From assembly GCF_003182135.1 (NCBI RefSeq), contig NZ_QGTL01000009.1, forward strand, positions 62,001 to 126,000: DNA of 64,000 bases, in the 5' to 3' direction. The position numbers were made by a program, and so were the translations under genes. Position 1 is the first letter of the stretch. Every line of letters starts with the position of its first letter. The notes below the pieces were generated by a model, which made no database searches, was not told the DNA's origin, and was given only the letters and a program-made list of their open reading frames with translations. Source of the DNA: Nocardia neocaledoniensis (lineage in GTDB: Bacteria; Actinomycetota; Actinomycetes; Mycobacteriales; Mycobacteriaceae). This document shows positions 1 through 45,634 of this stretch, piece by piece.

Positions 1-38287
<38,287 letters not shown>

Positions 38288-38293
38288 TCCCGT

Positions 38294-38330
38294 CCGCTCG
38301 CCTACCTGGTCCGTCCCGGTAGGCGAGCGG
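38294..38330 (+). terminator. Strong stem-loop after the NRPS stop
   Basis: A perfect 13-bp inverted repeat (left arm 38294-38306, right arm 38318-38330) with an 11-nt loop begins 6 nt after the NRPS stop codon. There is no U-tract, as is common in high-GC actinobacteria. It probably ends the NRPS transcript. Confidence 0.75.
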
Positions 38331-38354
38331 AGCGTGCATCCTCCCGGCAGCGGT

Positions 38355-38360
38355 TAGACT
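38355..38360 (+). promoter_or_regulatory. Candidate -10 element upstream of the Uma2 gene
   Basis: TAGACT fits the actinobacterial TANNNT consensus and lies between the NRPS terminator and the next gene. No clear -35 element is visible. Confidence 0.3.
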
Positions 38361-38416
38361 CGACATGGCCGACGCGAGCGGCGCGCGGTGCGTTCGACGA
38401 GGTCGGAGGTGTGTGC

Positions 38417-38995
38417 ATGGCGATGCCGTTGCCCCGTGCCGACCGCTGGACCGCCGCGGATCTCGATCGGATGCCCGATGACGGTCTGCGATACGAGGTG
38501 CTGAATGGTCAGCTTGTCGTGAACGCCGCGCCCAAGCCGAAGCATCAGTGGCTGATCAAGCGGTTGAGCCGCGTTCTCGATGCGGTCGTCCCCGACGGAT
38601 ACGTCGTTCTGGATGGTGTGGGCGTGCTCATCGGCGACGACGAGCCGATTCCCGACCTGATGGTGGCCAGGGGGCCCATCGACTGGGAAGGGCGCGGAGT
38701 TCCGGTCGACCAGGTCGAATTGGTCGTCGAGGTCGTCTCGAAGTCGACCACCCTGCAGGACCGCATGGTGAAACCTGTGCTCTACGCCCAGGCGCACATC
38801 CCGGCCTACTGGCGTTTCGAGATCAACCCCTTCAAGAGTCAGCTCGCCGCTGAACACCTGCCGGTGCTGTTCGCCTACGCGCTGGACACCGACGAGGATT
38901 ACGCACTGACCCGCCGTGCGTCGGCGGGCGCCCCGGTCACCCTGCGCGCTCCGTTCGAGGTGACCTTCGACCCGGGTGAGCTGCTTCCGCGTTAG
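38417..38995 (+). CDS. Uma2 family (DUF820) endonuclease-like protein
   Basis: This 192-residue protein belongs to the Uma2 family, which has a PD-(D/E)XK restriction-endonuclease-like fold. The visible family pattern is: a RYEVLNGQLVV strand; PDLMVA with the acidic metal ligand; ELVVEVVSKST with the E-x-S strand; and the YAQAHIPAYWRFEI helix-strand. The biological role of the family is poorly defined, and cleavage activity is inferred from the fold only. I chose ATG 38417 because GGAGG (38405-38409) sits 7 nt upstream; an in-frame GTG at 38411 is too close to that site. The stop overlaps the stop of the convergent TetR gene. There is no sign of a link to the NRPS. Confidence 0.85.
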   Translation: MAMPLPRADRWTAADLDRMPDDGLRYEVLNGQLVVNAAPKPKHQWLIKRLSRVLDAVVPDGYVVLDGVGVLIGDDEPIPDLMVARGPIDWEGRGVPVDQVELVVEVVSKSTTLQDRMVKPVLYAQAHIPAYWRFEINPFKSQLAAEHLPVLFAYALDTDEDYALTRRASAGAPVTLRAPFEVTFDPGELLPR

Positions 38996-39645
38996 GGTTG
39001 TCCGTTTCGGCGGAGCAGGTCGGCGAGGCCGTCGAGGAGCAGGTCGAGGCCGAAGGTGAAATCGGCGGTGCCGGTGTGCGTTCCGGCGATCACCTGGGTG
39101 GCCAGTGTGTGCATGTGCGGGTGGGTCTCGTGGGGGATCAGGGGGAGGAATCGTGTTGCGGCCGAGACGTATTCGGCGGCTTCGAGGGGAAAGTTGATGG
39201 CCTGCAGGGTGAAGCCGTAGATGTGGGAGTCCAGGGCGTTCCAGGCGCGGTCGGCCTGTTCGTAGGTGAAGCCGGCGCTGACGAGGCAGCCGAGGGTGGC
39301 GTCGACGTAGCGGAGCATGGCCGGTCCGACGTTGACGCGCGAGCCGAGCAGGCCGGTGGCCCAGCGGTGACGGAGCAGGACCTCGTGGGCTGAGGTGGCG
39401 CGGCGGCGGAGCTCGGCCCGCCAGTCCCCGCCCGGCGCGGGGACGTAGATCTCGGACACGACCAGGTCGACGAGGCCGTCGAGCAGATCGTCCTTGTTGG
39501 CCACGTGGTTGTACAGCGACATCGCCTCCACGCCGACCGTTTTGGCCAGCTTGCGCATCGACAGCGCGTCGAGACCGTCCTCGTCGGCGAGCTCGACGGC
39601 GGCGCGCAGGACCCGGTCCCGGGTGAGTGGGGTGCGCGACGGCAT
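38992..39645 (-). CDS. TetR/AcrR family transcriptional regulator
   Basis: This 217-residue one-component repressor has an N-terminal helix-turn-helix (residues about 10-55, with LSMRKLAKTVGVEAMSLYNHV) and a C-terminal ligand-binding domain of the TetR_C type. The start ATG has GGAGGA just upstream. It is divergent from the oxidoreductase at 39737, and two copies of a 15-bp palindrome lie between the two genes. It probably represses both itself and that gene. The ligand is unknown. Its stop overlaps the convergent Uma2 gene. Confidence 0.9.
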   Translation of the reverse strand: MPSRTPLTRDRVLRAAVELADEDGLDALSMRKLAKTVGVEAMSLYNHVANKDDLLDGLVDLVVSEIYVPAPGGDWRAELRRRATSAHEVLLRHRWATGLLGSRVNVGPAMLRYVDATLGCLVSAGFTYEQADRAWNALDSHIYGFTLQAINFPLEAAEYVSAATRFLPLIPHETHPHMHTLATQVIAGTHTGTADFTFGLDLLLDGLADLLRRNGQP

Positions 39646-39665
39646 GGCGGTTCCTCCCTTGACCT

Positions 39666-39714
39666 ACTTACGGCGTAAGTGTACCGTCACGCGGTAGATA
39701 CTTACGCTGTAAGT
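39666..39714. promoter_or_regulatory. Twin TetR operators
   Basis: Two copies of ACTTAC-N3-GTAAGT lie at 39666-39680 and 39700-39714, with centres 34 bp apart, in the divergent intergenic region. The perfect arms, the repetition and the location next to a TetR gene make operators very likely. Binding has not been shown. Confidence 0.8.
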
Positions 39715-39736
39715 GCCTGGCTGACGAGGATCGCTC

Positions 39737-40735
39737 ATGACCGACGTGCACACCACTTCGATGACCGCATGGACCGCACCCCGCTACGGCGGCAGCGAGG
39801 TGCTCCGCCCCGAGATCCGGCCGCGCCCCACCCCGGCGGAGCGGGAGGTGGTGGTGCGTGTGCGCGCGGCATCGCTGTGCAGCGGCGACCTGCACCTGCT
39901 CACCGGCACGCCGTATCTGCTGCGGCTCGGCTTCGGCCTGCGCAGGCCCAAGCGGCCGGTGATCGGCCAGAATCTCGCGGGAGAGATCGTGGATGTCGGC
40001 GCGGCGGTCACCGGATTCGCCGTCGGCGACCGTGTCTTCGGCGTGGTGCCCAGCGGCGCCTTCGCCGAATACGCCTGCGCGGCCACCGAATTCCTCGCCC
40101 GTGTCCCCGACGGTCTCGACCTGGACGTGGCCGCGTCCATCCCGGACTCGGGCATGACCGCGTTGCAGGGACTGCGCGATATCGGCGAAGTGACCGCGGG
40201 ACAACGGGTGCTGATCAATGGCGCGTCAGGCGGCGTCGGCACCTTCGCCGTGCAGATCGCGAAAGTGCTCGGCGCCGAGGTGACTGCCGTCTGCGGCACC
40301 AGGCATGTCGACATGGTCCGCGGCATCGGCGCGGACACGGTGATCGACTACACCGTCGACGATTTCATCCGCGCCGCGCCGCGATACGACGTCGTGTTCG
40401 ACCTCGCGGGCAACCGCACCCTCGGTGAGTGCCGCCGCGTTCTCACCGCCGACGGCGTCTTCATCTCCTCCGCCGCTGCCCCCGGTGACAACTGGTTCGG
40501 CCCTGTCCGCTGGCTCGGCGCGGTCGCGCTCACGAACCTGTTCGTCGGCCAGACCCTGAAAGCCCTGCTCATGCGACCGGCGGCCGCCGACCTCGACTAC
40601 CTCGCGGGACTCGCGGCCGACGGGCGCCTGCGCCCGGTCATCGAACGTCGATTCGCTCTGTCCGACACCGCGGCAGCCGTCGCGGCCTTCGCGCGCGGAC
40701 ACGCCTCCGGAAAGACCGTCCTCACCGCGCCGTGA
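39737..40735 (+). CDS. NAD(P)-dependent medium-chain dehydrogenase (quinone oxidoreductase-like)
   Basis: This 332-residue cytosolic MDR-family enzyme has an N-terminal GroES-like domain (residues about 15-130, with GQNLAGEIVDVG and FAVGDRVFG) and a Rossmann domain whose glycine motif is NGASGGVGTFAVQIAK (about 155-172). The usual structural-zinc cysteine cluster is absent, as in quinone reductase-like members, so a zinc-independent reductase of quinones or enones is more likely than an alcohol dehydrogenase. It is divergent from the TetR gene and lies just downstream of the twin palindromes, so it is probably the main target of that repressor. The substrate is unknown. Confidence 0.87.
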   Translation: MTDVHTTSMTAWTAPRYGGSEVLRPEIRPRPTPAEREVVVRVRAASLCSGDLHLLTGTPYLLRLGFGLRRPKRPVIGQNLAGEIVDVGAAVTGFAVGDRVFGVVPSGAFAEYACAATEFLARVPDGLDLDVAASIPDSGMTALQGLRDIGEVTAGQRVLINGASGGVGTFAVQIAKVLGAEVTAVCGTRHVDMVRGIGADTVIDYTVDDFIRAAPRYDVVFDLAGNRTLGECRRVLTADGVFISSAAAPGDNWFGPVRWLGAVALTNLFVGQTLKALLMRPAAADLDYLAGLAADGRLRPVIERRFALSDTAAAVAAFARGHASGKTVLTAP

Positions 40736-40741
40736 ACCGGC

Positions 40742-41878
40742 TCAGCCGAAGAGCGCGGTGAGATCGACGGTGGCGGCCATGGCTGCGGCGCCGGCGTCGT
40801 TGAGGTGCATGCCGTCGCCGCTGTCGAATTCGGGGCGGATGTAGTCGGGGCGCCGCGGGTCGGCGACGGCGCGGTCGACGTCGAACACCGAGTCGAAAAC
40901 CTCGGTGGTGCGCAGCCATTCGTTCACCGCGTGCCGGGTCGGCTGGGTTTCCAGCAGGGGCATGCCGGGGTAGACGCAGCCCGCGTACGGGCCGATGGTG
41001 GCGGCGTGGATGCGGAGTCCGGCCGCGTGCGCGCGGTCCGCGAGCTCGGTGAAGCCGGCGATCAGTTCCGCCGCGGTGGCCGAGGGCTGCCCGCCCATCG
41101 CGCCGAGGATCAGATCGTTGATGCCGAAGTTGACCAGGACATCGGTGACCCCGGGGACGCGCACGGCGTCGGAATCGAAACGGCCGAGCCCGGATTCGCC
41201 GATCTGCTCGGCGGTCAGGCGGTTGCCCGCGATGCCGTTGTTGACCACCCAGCCGCGGTTGAGCCGGGAGTTGAGCACATCGACCGAGCGCCGATTGGCG
41301 CTCAGTGTGGTGCCGACGCCCTCGAACCAGGAGTCGCCGAAGGCCACCGCGATCGGCGGCACGTCGGTGACCAGCACGTCGATCCCCGTGACGAAGAAGC
41401 GGTACGGAAGTTCTTGGGCCTCGAGGAGTTCCACGTCGGCGGTGCGCTCGCCGTCGACCAGATAGGCGATCTCGGCAGGCTGATGGGCGAAGGTCGCGAG
41501 CCCGGTCGCGGTGGGCAGGTACAGGCTGAGCAGCAGGTCCTCGCCCGCGGTGACCGCGAGGTCGATCGGATCGCTCACCAGTTCGGCGCCCGGATCGATG
41601 GTGAACGTGGCCGCGCCGCCCGCGGTGATCACGTGATCGGTGTCGGCGACGAGGGCCGAACCCTCCTTGCGCCGCGCGATCCGGGCGGACCCGATCCGCA
41701 GGGGAGCGGTGCCGTAGCGGTTGGTCAACCGCACGCGCAGCGCGTCACCACCGCCCGCCAGGTGGATGACGTGGCGCACGGTCTCGTCGCCGAACTCGCG
41801 CGATTCGGCGAGCTTGATCTGCTCGTTCGGGTCGATGACACCGGTCCGGAAGGCGGCGACCCACGTGTTGTCCTGCAT
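40742..41878 (-). CDS. SGNH/GDSL-family hydrolase
   Basis: This 378-residue esterase-like protein has all four SGNH blocks: FGDSWFEG (nucleophile Ser), NNGIAGNRL (Gly), NFGINDLI (Asn) and GDGMHLNDAGA (Asp and His). An N-terminal beta-rich region of about 150 residues precedes the catalytic domain, as in secreted carbohydrate-esterase relatives. No signal peptide is visible. I chose ATG 41878, which has GGAG 5 nt upstream; a GTG two codons earlier overlaps that site. It is divergent from the MarR gene at 41986 and convergent with the dehydrogenase, which ends 6 bp away. The substrate is unknown. Confidence 0.88.
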   Translation of the reverse strand: MQDNTWVAAFRTGVIDPNEQIKLAESREFGDETVRHVIHLAGGGDALRVRLTNRYGTAPLRIGSARIARRKEGSALVADTDHVITAGGAATFTIDPGAELVSDPIDLAVTAGEDLLLSLYLPTATGLATFAHQPAEIAYLVDGERTADVELLEAQELPYRFFVTGIDVLVTDVPPIAVAFGDSWFEGVGTTLSANRRSVDVLNSRLNRGWVVNNGIAGNRLTAEQIGESGLGRFDSDAVRVPGVTDVLVNFGINDLILGAMGGQPSATAAELIAGFTELADRAHAAGLRIHAATIGPYAGCVYPGMPLLETQPTRHAVNEWLRTTEVFDSVFDVDRAVADPRRPDYIRPEFDSGDGMHLNDAGAAAMAATVDLTALFG

Positions 41879-41889
41879 GATCACTCCAG

Positions 41890-41978
41890 TATTTGCCGTG
41901 AGGAATATTGCGTATGCATAGATCTACTCCAAGGTATTCCTCGTGTCAACTATCCGCGTAGCAAATATCGGCTAGGGT
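41890..41978. promoter_or_regulatory. AT-rich divergent control region with nested inverted repeats
   Basis: Inverted arms TATTTGC (41890-41896) and GCAAATA (41961-41967) enclose a second pair, AGGAATA (41901-41907) and TATTCCT (41935-41941), with the palindrome TATGCATA at 41913-41920. A -10-like TAGGGT (41973-41978) lies 7 nt before the MarR start. The region probably contains the MarR operators and both promoters; the exact operator is not resolved. Confidence 0.5.
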
Positions 41979-41985
41979 GAGTGTC

Positions 41986-42465
41986 ATGTCCGTGCACGAA
42001 CTGTTCGACGACCACCGGCTGACGATCTCCGGCCTGCTCTTCGAGGCGCACAGCGGGCTGCTCGCCAAGCTCGAGCCCACGTGGAAGGCGCACGGGTTGT
42101 CCGGACTGGATCTGAACGCGCTGCTGCGGGTGAGTCGATCGCCGCAGCGCCGACTGCGCATGACCGACCTGGCCACGCAGACCGAACTCTCCACCAGTGG
42201 GGTGACCCGGCTGGTCGACCGGCTGGCCACGGCGGGTCTGGTGGAGCGCGTGCTCGACCCTGCCGACCGGCGCAGTTCCTACGCGGCGCTGACCGACGCG
42301 GGCGCCCAGCGGCTCGAAGAAGTGCTCCCCGACTATCTCGACGCGCTGGAGCGCTGGCTCACCGGACTGTTGACTCCCGAGCAGCTCGACGGCCTGGTCA
42401 CCGGGCTCCGCGTCATCCGCGACGCCACCAATCCGTCGGCGACCGCGATCGCCGAGTCGTCCTGA
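41986..42465 (+). CDS. MarR family transcriptional regulator
   Basis: This 159-residue winged-helix regulator carries the MarR core around residues 50-110: LRMTDLATQTELSTSGVTRLVDRL, here as separate helix and wing segments, then DPADRRSSYAALTDAG. The start ATG 41986 lies 7 nt after a TANNNT hexamer, which suggests a leaderless transcript; a GTG three codons upstream falls inside that hexamer. It is divergent from the SGNH hydrolase, its likely target. It converges with the CGNR gene, 4 bp away. Confidence 0.88.
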   Translation: MSVHELFDDHRLTISGLLFEAHSGLLAKLEPTWKAHGLSGLDLNALLRVSRSPQRRLRMTDLATQTELSTSGVTRLVDRLATAGLVERVLDPADRRSSYAALTDAGAQRLEEVLPDYLDALERWLTGLLTPEQLDGLVTGLRVIRDATNPSATAIAESS

Positions 42466-42469
42466 GGCG

Positions 42470-43030
42470 CTAGGTCTCGCGGTACTTGCGGACCTTGGCG
42501 ATATTGCCGCAGCGGTCCATCGAGCACCAGCGGCGACGGCCGGGCCTGGACGCGTCGACGAACAGGAGTCCGCAGGTCTCCGAAGCGCAGACGCGGATGC
42601 GGGCGGCCAGCGGACTCGCGAACAGGTCGATGGCGTCGCGGGCCAGGGTGGACAGGGCGCCCCCGGCCGTGGCGGCGGGATGGTCGCGCGTGCCGTCGGG
42701 ATTGAGGCGGGGGATCAGGGGCGGTTCGGCCGCTGCCGCGTTGATCGCGTCGATATCGCTGGGCGCCAAGGGGATTCCAGCGGCCGCGCCGAAGGCCGCG
42801 CGGGAGAGCGCGTTGCGGAGGCGATGGAACGCGGCGAGGTCGGCGTCGTCGGCGGGCAGGTCGGGCAGCTCGAGGATGACGCCGAGCCAGTGCCCGAGGT
42901 CCTCGGCGGTGTGCACGATCTCCCAGACGGCGAGCTCGCCCTCGCCGCCGGTGTGGACGAGATCGAGCGAGACGCGTCCCGTCTGGAACCGTCGCCGTAC
43001 GGCCGGGGGGAGAGATTTTCGCCCTTGCAT
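42470..43030 (-). CDS. CGNR zinc-finger (ABATE domain) regulator
   Basis: This 186-residue protein has an N-terminal ABATE-type domain (DUF1470) with the SLDLVHTGG start. Its C-terminal CGNR zinc finger (residues about 145-180) is Cys-x4-Cys, LFVDASRPGRRRWCS and DRCGN, a treble-clef presumed to bind DNA. Such proteins are thought to be stress- or ligand-responsive regulators. It is divergent from the RidA-family gene, and a perfect palindrome (43034-43048) starts 4 bp upstream of its start codon, so autoregulation and control of the RidA gene are likely. Confidence 0.87.
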   Translation of the reverse strand: MQGRKSLPPAVRRRFQTGRVSLDLVHTGGEGELAVWEIVHTAEDLGHWLGVILELPDLPADDADLAAFHRLRNALSRAAFGAAAGIPLAPSDIDAINAAAAEPPLIPRLNPDGTRDHPAATAGGALSTLARDAIDLFASPLAARIRVCASETCGLLFVDASRPGRRRWCSMDRCGNIAKVRKYRET

Positions 43031-43033
43031 GAC

Positions 43034-43054
43034 ACCAGTTTAACTGGTTACGGT
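43034..43054. promoter_or_regulatory. Palindromic operator abutting the RidA promoter
   Basis: ACCAGTT-T-AACTGGT (43034-43048) is a perfect 15-bp palindrome between the divergent CGNR and RidA genes. A -10-like TACGGT follows directly at 43049-43054 and ends 6 nt before the RidA ATG. A protein bound here would occupy the -35/-10 spacer. Confidence 0.75.
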
Positions 43055-43060
43055 AGGGCC

Positions 43061-43462
43061 ATGGCAATCGCGACCTATCTCAATCCCGAATCCCTGCACA
43101 CCAACCCGGCCTTCTCCCAGGTCGTCCGAGTCCCGGCCGGCGCCGACCTGGTCTACATCGGCGGTCAGAACGGTGTCGACGCCACCGGCCGTGTCGTCGG
43201 ACCCGATCTCGCCTCGCAGGTGAAGCAGACCCTCGACAACCTGCGCGCCTGTCTCGCGGCCGCGGGCGCCGAACCCGGCGACGTGGTGAAGTGGAACCTC
43301 CTCATCAAGGAGGGCGAGAGCCTGCAGGAGGGCTTCGCCGCCTTCGGCGCGTCCTGGGGTCACATGCCCAACCCGCCCGCCATCACCTTCGCCTTCGTCT
43401 CGGGCCTCGCCGTCGAGGGGGCCCTCATCGAAATCGAGGCCGTCGCCGCCGTCGCCGGCTGA
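43061..43462 (+). CDS. RidA (YjgF/YER057c/UK114) family protein
   Basis: This 133-residue protein belongs to the family of small trimeric proteins whose archetype hydrolyses reactive enamines and imines made by PLP enzymes. Visible features are the YIGGQNGVDATGRVVG segment, LDNLRACLAAAG and the C-terminal IEIEAVAAV. The arginine that defines archetypal RidA (usually in a CxR context near residue 105) is not seen; the equivalent segment reads PPAITFAFVSGLA. This is therefore probably an Rid-like subfamily with a different substrate. ATG 43061 lies 6 nt after a TANNNT hexamer, so the transcript is probably leaderless. Confidence 0.85.
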   Translation: MAIATYLNPESLHTNPAFSQVVRVPAGADLVYIGGQNGVDATGRVVGPDLASQVKQTLDNLRACLAAAGAEPGDVVKWNLLIKEGESLQEGFAAFGASWGHMPNPPAITFAFVSGLAVEGALIEIEAVAAVAG

Positions 43463-43472
43463 CAACTGCGCC

Positions 43473-44417
43473 CTAGGTCGCCTCGGTGAACCTGGCGGCC
43501 AGTGCGCGCAGCCGGTCGACGAGTTCCGGTGGCTCCCGTACGCGGAACGGGATCTCGAAGGACGCCACGTAGATCGCCAGCTCGGTCAGATCGTGGGAAC
43601 CCGTTCGGAGCAGGCAGGTTTCGTCGTCGATCGGCTCGATCACGCCGACGGTGGGGGCGATGCGGTCGGTGGCCACCGCGGCCGTCGCCGAGAGGACGAT
43701 GGTCGCCTGGTAGCGATACGGCGCGGTGCTGACGCCATGGGTGACGAATCCGGCCAGATCCTCGGGATCCGCGCGCGGGGTGAAGCGTGGGCCGGTCGGC
43801 GTTCTCGGCGTCAATCGGTCGGCCCGGTACGTCCGCCAGTCGCCACGATCGACGTCCCAGGCCACCAGGTACCAGTGCCGCCCGGTGTGGACCAGCCGGT
43901 GCGGCTCCACGGTGCGTGCAGTCGTCGCGCCGCTGTGGGTTCGATAGTCGAAGCGGAGACGGTGACTGTCGCGGATGGCGGCGGCGACGGCGGTGAGCAC
44001 ATCGGGATCGACGGGTCCCGCCGCCGAGGGCACCGAGACCGTGGCCGCGTGCAGCAGGCTGATCCGGTGCCGCAGCCGGGACGGCAGCACCTGCTCCAGC
44101 TTCGTCAGCGCCCGCAGTGAACTGTCCTCGATCCCGGCCACGCTGCCACCGGCCGCCGTACGCAGGCCGATCGCCACCGCCACGGCCTCGTCGTCGTCGA
44201 GCAGCAGCGGCGGCAGTTTCGCGCCGGCGCCCAGGCGATAGCCCGCGACCCCGGGTGTCGCGTCGACCGGATAGCCGAGTGCCCGCAGCTTCTCGATGTC
44301 GCGGCGCACCGTGCGCGCGTCGACCTCGAGGCGCCGGGCCAGTTCGGCGCCGGTCCACTCGCGCGGTGTCTGCAGCAGCGAGAGCAGACGGAGCAGTCGA
44401 GCCGATGTTTCCAACAT
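43473..44417 (-). CDS. WYL-domain (YafY/DeoR-like) transcriptional regulator
   Basis: This 314-residue regulator has an N-terminal winged helix (residues 1-60: GAELARRLEVDARTVRRDIE) and a central WYL domain (GRHWYLVAWDVDRGDWRTYRADR, in pieces around residues 170-200), followed by a WCX-like C-terminus. The WYL domain usually senses a ligand or nucleic acid. I chose ATG 44417 (MLETSARLL), the usual start in this family; an ATG six codons upstream would place the start in the inverted repeat at 44434-44453. It is divergent from the epoxide hydrolase, its likely target. Confidence 0.88.
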   Translation of the reverse strand: MLETSARLLRLLSLLQTPREWTGAELARRLEVDARTVRRDIEKLRALGYPVDATPGVAGYRLGAGAKLPPLLLDDDEAVAVAIGLRTAAGGSVAGIEDSSLRALTKLEQVLPSRLRHRISLLHAATVSVPSAAGPVDPDVLTAVAAAIRDSHRLRFDYRTHSGATTARTVEPHRLVHTGRHWYLVAWDVDRGDWRTYRADRLTPRTPTGPRFTPRADPEDLAGFVTHGVSTAPYRYQATIVLSATAAVATDRIAPTVGVIEPIDDETCLLRTGSHDLTELAIYVASFEIPFRVREPPELVDRLRALAARFTEAT

Positions 44418-44433
44418 GCCGAAAGTCTGCCGC

Positions 44434-44453
44434 ACAGCTAGGGCCGAAGCTGT
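44434..44453. promoter_or_regulatory. Candidate operator between the WYL regulator and epoxide hydrolase
   Basis: ACAGCT (44434-44439) and AGCTGT (44448-44453) form a 6-bp inverted repeat with an 8-nt spacer in the divergent intergenic region. The symmetry is short, so the call is weak. Confidence 0.35.
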
Positions 44454-44479
44454 CCTAAATGGTTCCTATCGTGGAATTC

Positions 44480-45634
44480 ATGAGCGACGACATCCAGCGG
44501 TTCCGACTCGACATCCCGCAACAGCAGCTCGACGAGCTGCGCTATCGGCTCGACAACGCGCGCTGGCCCGCGCCGCTGCCCGGCGACGACTGGGACACCG
44601 GCGTGCCCACCGGCTATCTGCGTGAGCTGGTGGACTACTGGCGCACCGGCTACGACTGGCGCGCGCAGGAGGCGACACTCAACGCGCTCGGCCAGTTCAC
44701 CACCGTCATCGACGGCCAGACCATCTACTTCCTGCATGTGCGCTCCGCCGAGCCGAACGCGGTGCCGTTGCTGCTCACCCACGGCTGGCCCGGTTCGGTG
44801 GTGGAGTTCCTCGACCTCATCGGCCCGCTGACCGATCCGGCCGCGCACGGCGGCGAGCCGGGGGACGCCTTCCACGTCGTGATTCCCGCCCTGCCCGGGT
44901 TCGGCTTCTCCGGTCCGGTCACCGAGACCGGCTGGACGGTGCGGCGGATCGCCGAGACGTGGGTGGAGCTGATGTCGCGGCTCGGGTACGAGCGGTTCGG
45001 CGTGCAGGGCGGTGACATCGGCGCGGCGGTGAGCCCGGAGGTCGGCCGGGTGGCGCCGGAGCGGGTGATCGGGGTGCACGTCAACGGTGGCGGCGGATCG
45101 TTTCCGCAGTTGCCGTTGCCCGCGGACGTGATGGCGAGTCTCACCGAGCTCGAGCGCGACCGCATCCGCCGGATCGAGGCGTTCATGAACGAGGAGTTCG
45201 GCTACATCGCGATCCAGTCGACCCGCCCGCAGACCCTCGCCTACGGGCTGGTCGACTCGCCGATCGGGCAGCTGGCGTGGATCCTGGACAAGTTCCGCGA
45301 GTGGACCCATCCCCGGTCGACCGTTCCGGACAAGATCGTCGACCGGGACCGGCTGCTCACCAACGCGATGATCTACTGGCTCACCGCGACACCGGGTTCG
45401 GCCGCCTACGTCGGCTACGCCCAGCCGGCGCAGTGGGGTGCGGTGGCCGCGAACTCGGGCGTGCCCACCGGGGTGATCGTGTTCGCCCACGATGTGGCGA
45501 TCCGCCGGTTCGACGAGGCCGAGAACACCATCGTGCGGTGGACCGACGTCGACCGCGGTGGGCACTTCGCCGCGCTGGAAGAACCCGAACTGCTCACCGC
45601 CGACGTGCGCGAGTTCTTCCGCCCGCTGCGCTGA
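44480..45634 (+). CDS. Epoxide hydrolase (alpha/beta hydrolase, EHN N-terminal domain)
   Basis: This 384-residue enzyme should open epoxides to diols. It starts with an EHN domain (residues about 5-110: FRLDIPQQQLDELRYRL pattern, W-P, YLRELVDYWR). The hydrolase core has HGWPGS (oxyanion), QGGDIGA with the nucleophilic Asp, and HFAALE with the catalytic His near the C-terminus. The family includes microsomal and juvenile-hormone-type epoxide hydrolases. The start ATG 44480 lies 7 nt after a TATCGT -10-like hexamer, again suggesting a leaderless transcript. Its stop directly abuts the stop of the convergent carboxyltransferase gene. Confidence 0.9.
   Translation: MSDDIQRFRLDIPQQQLDELRYRLDNARWPAPLPGDDWDTGVPTGYLRELVDYWRTGYDWRAQEATLNALGQFTTVIDGQTIYFLHVRSAEPNAVPLLLTHGWPGSVVEFLDLIGPLTDPAAHGGEPGDAFHVVIPALPGFGFSGPVTETGWTVRRIAETWVELMSRLGYERFGVQGGDIGAAVSPEVGRVAPERVIGVHVNGGGGSFPQLPLPADVMASLTELERDRIRRIEAFMNEEFGYIAIQSTRPQTLAYGLVDSPIGQLAWILDKFREWTHPRSTVPDKIVDRDRLLTNAMIYWLTATPGSAAYVGYAQPAQWGAVAANSGVPTGVIVFAHDVAIRRFDEAENTIVRWTDVDRGGHFAALEEPELLTADVREFFRPLR

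Noticed and set aside
40805..41980. 391-codon plus-strand frame over the SGNH hydrolase gene
   Set aside because: Shadow frame with no domain; the minus strand carries all four SGNH blocks.
42680..43060. Extension of the RidA frame upstream of 43061
   Set aside because: Antisense to the CGNR gene and outside the family's N-terminus.
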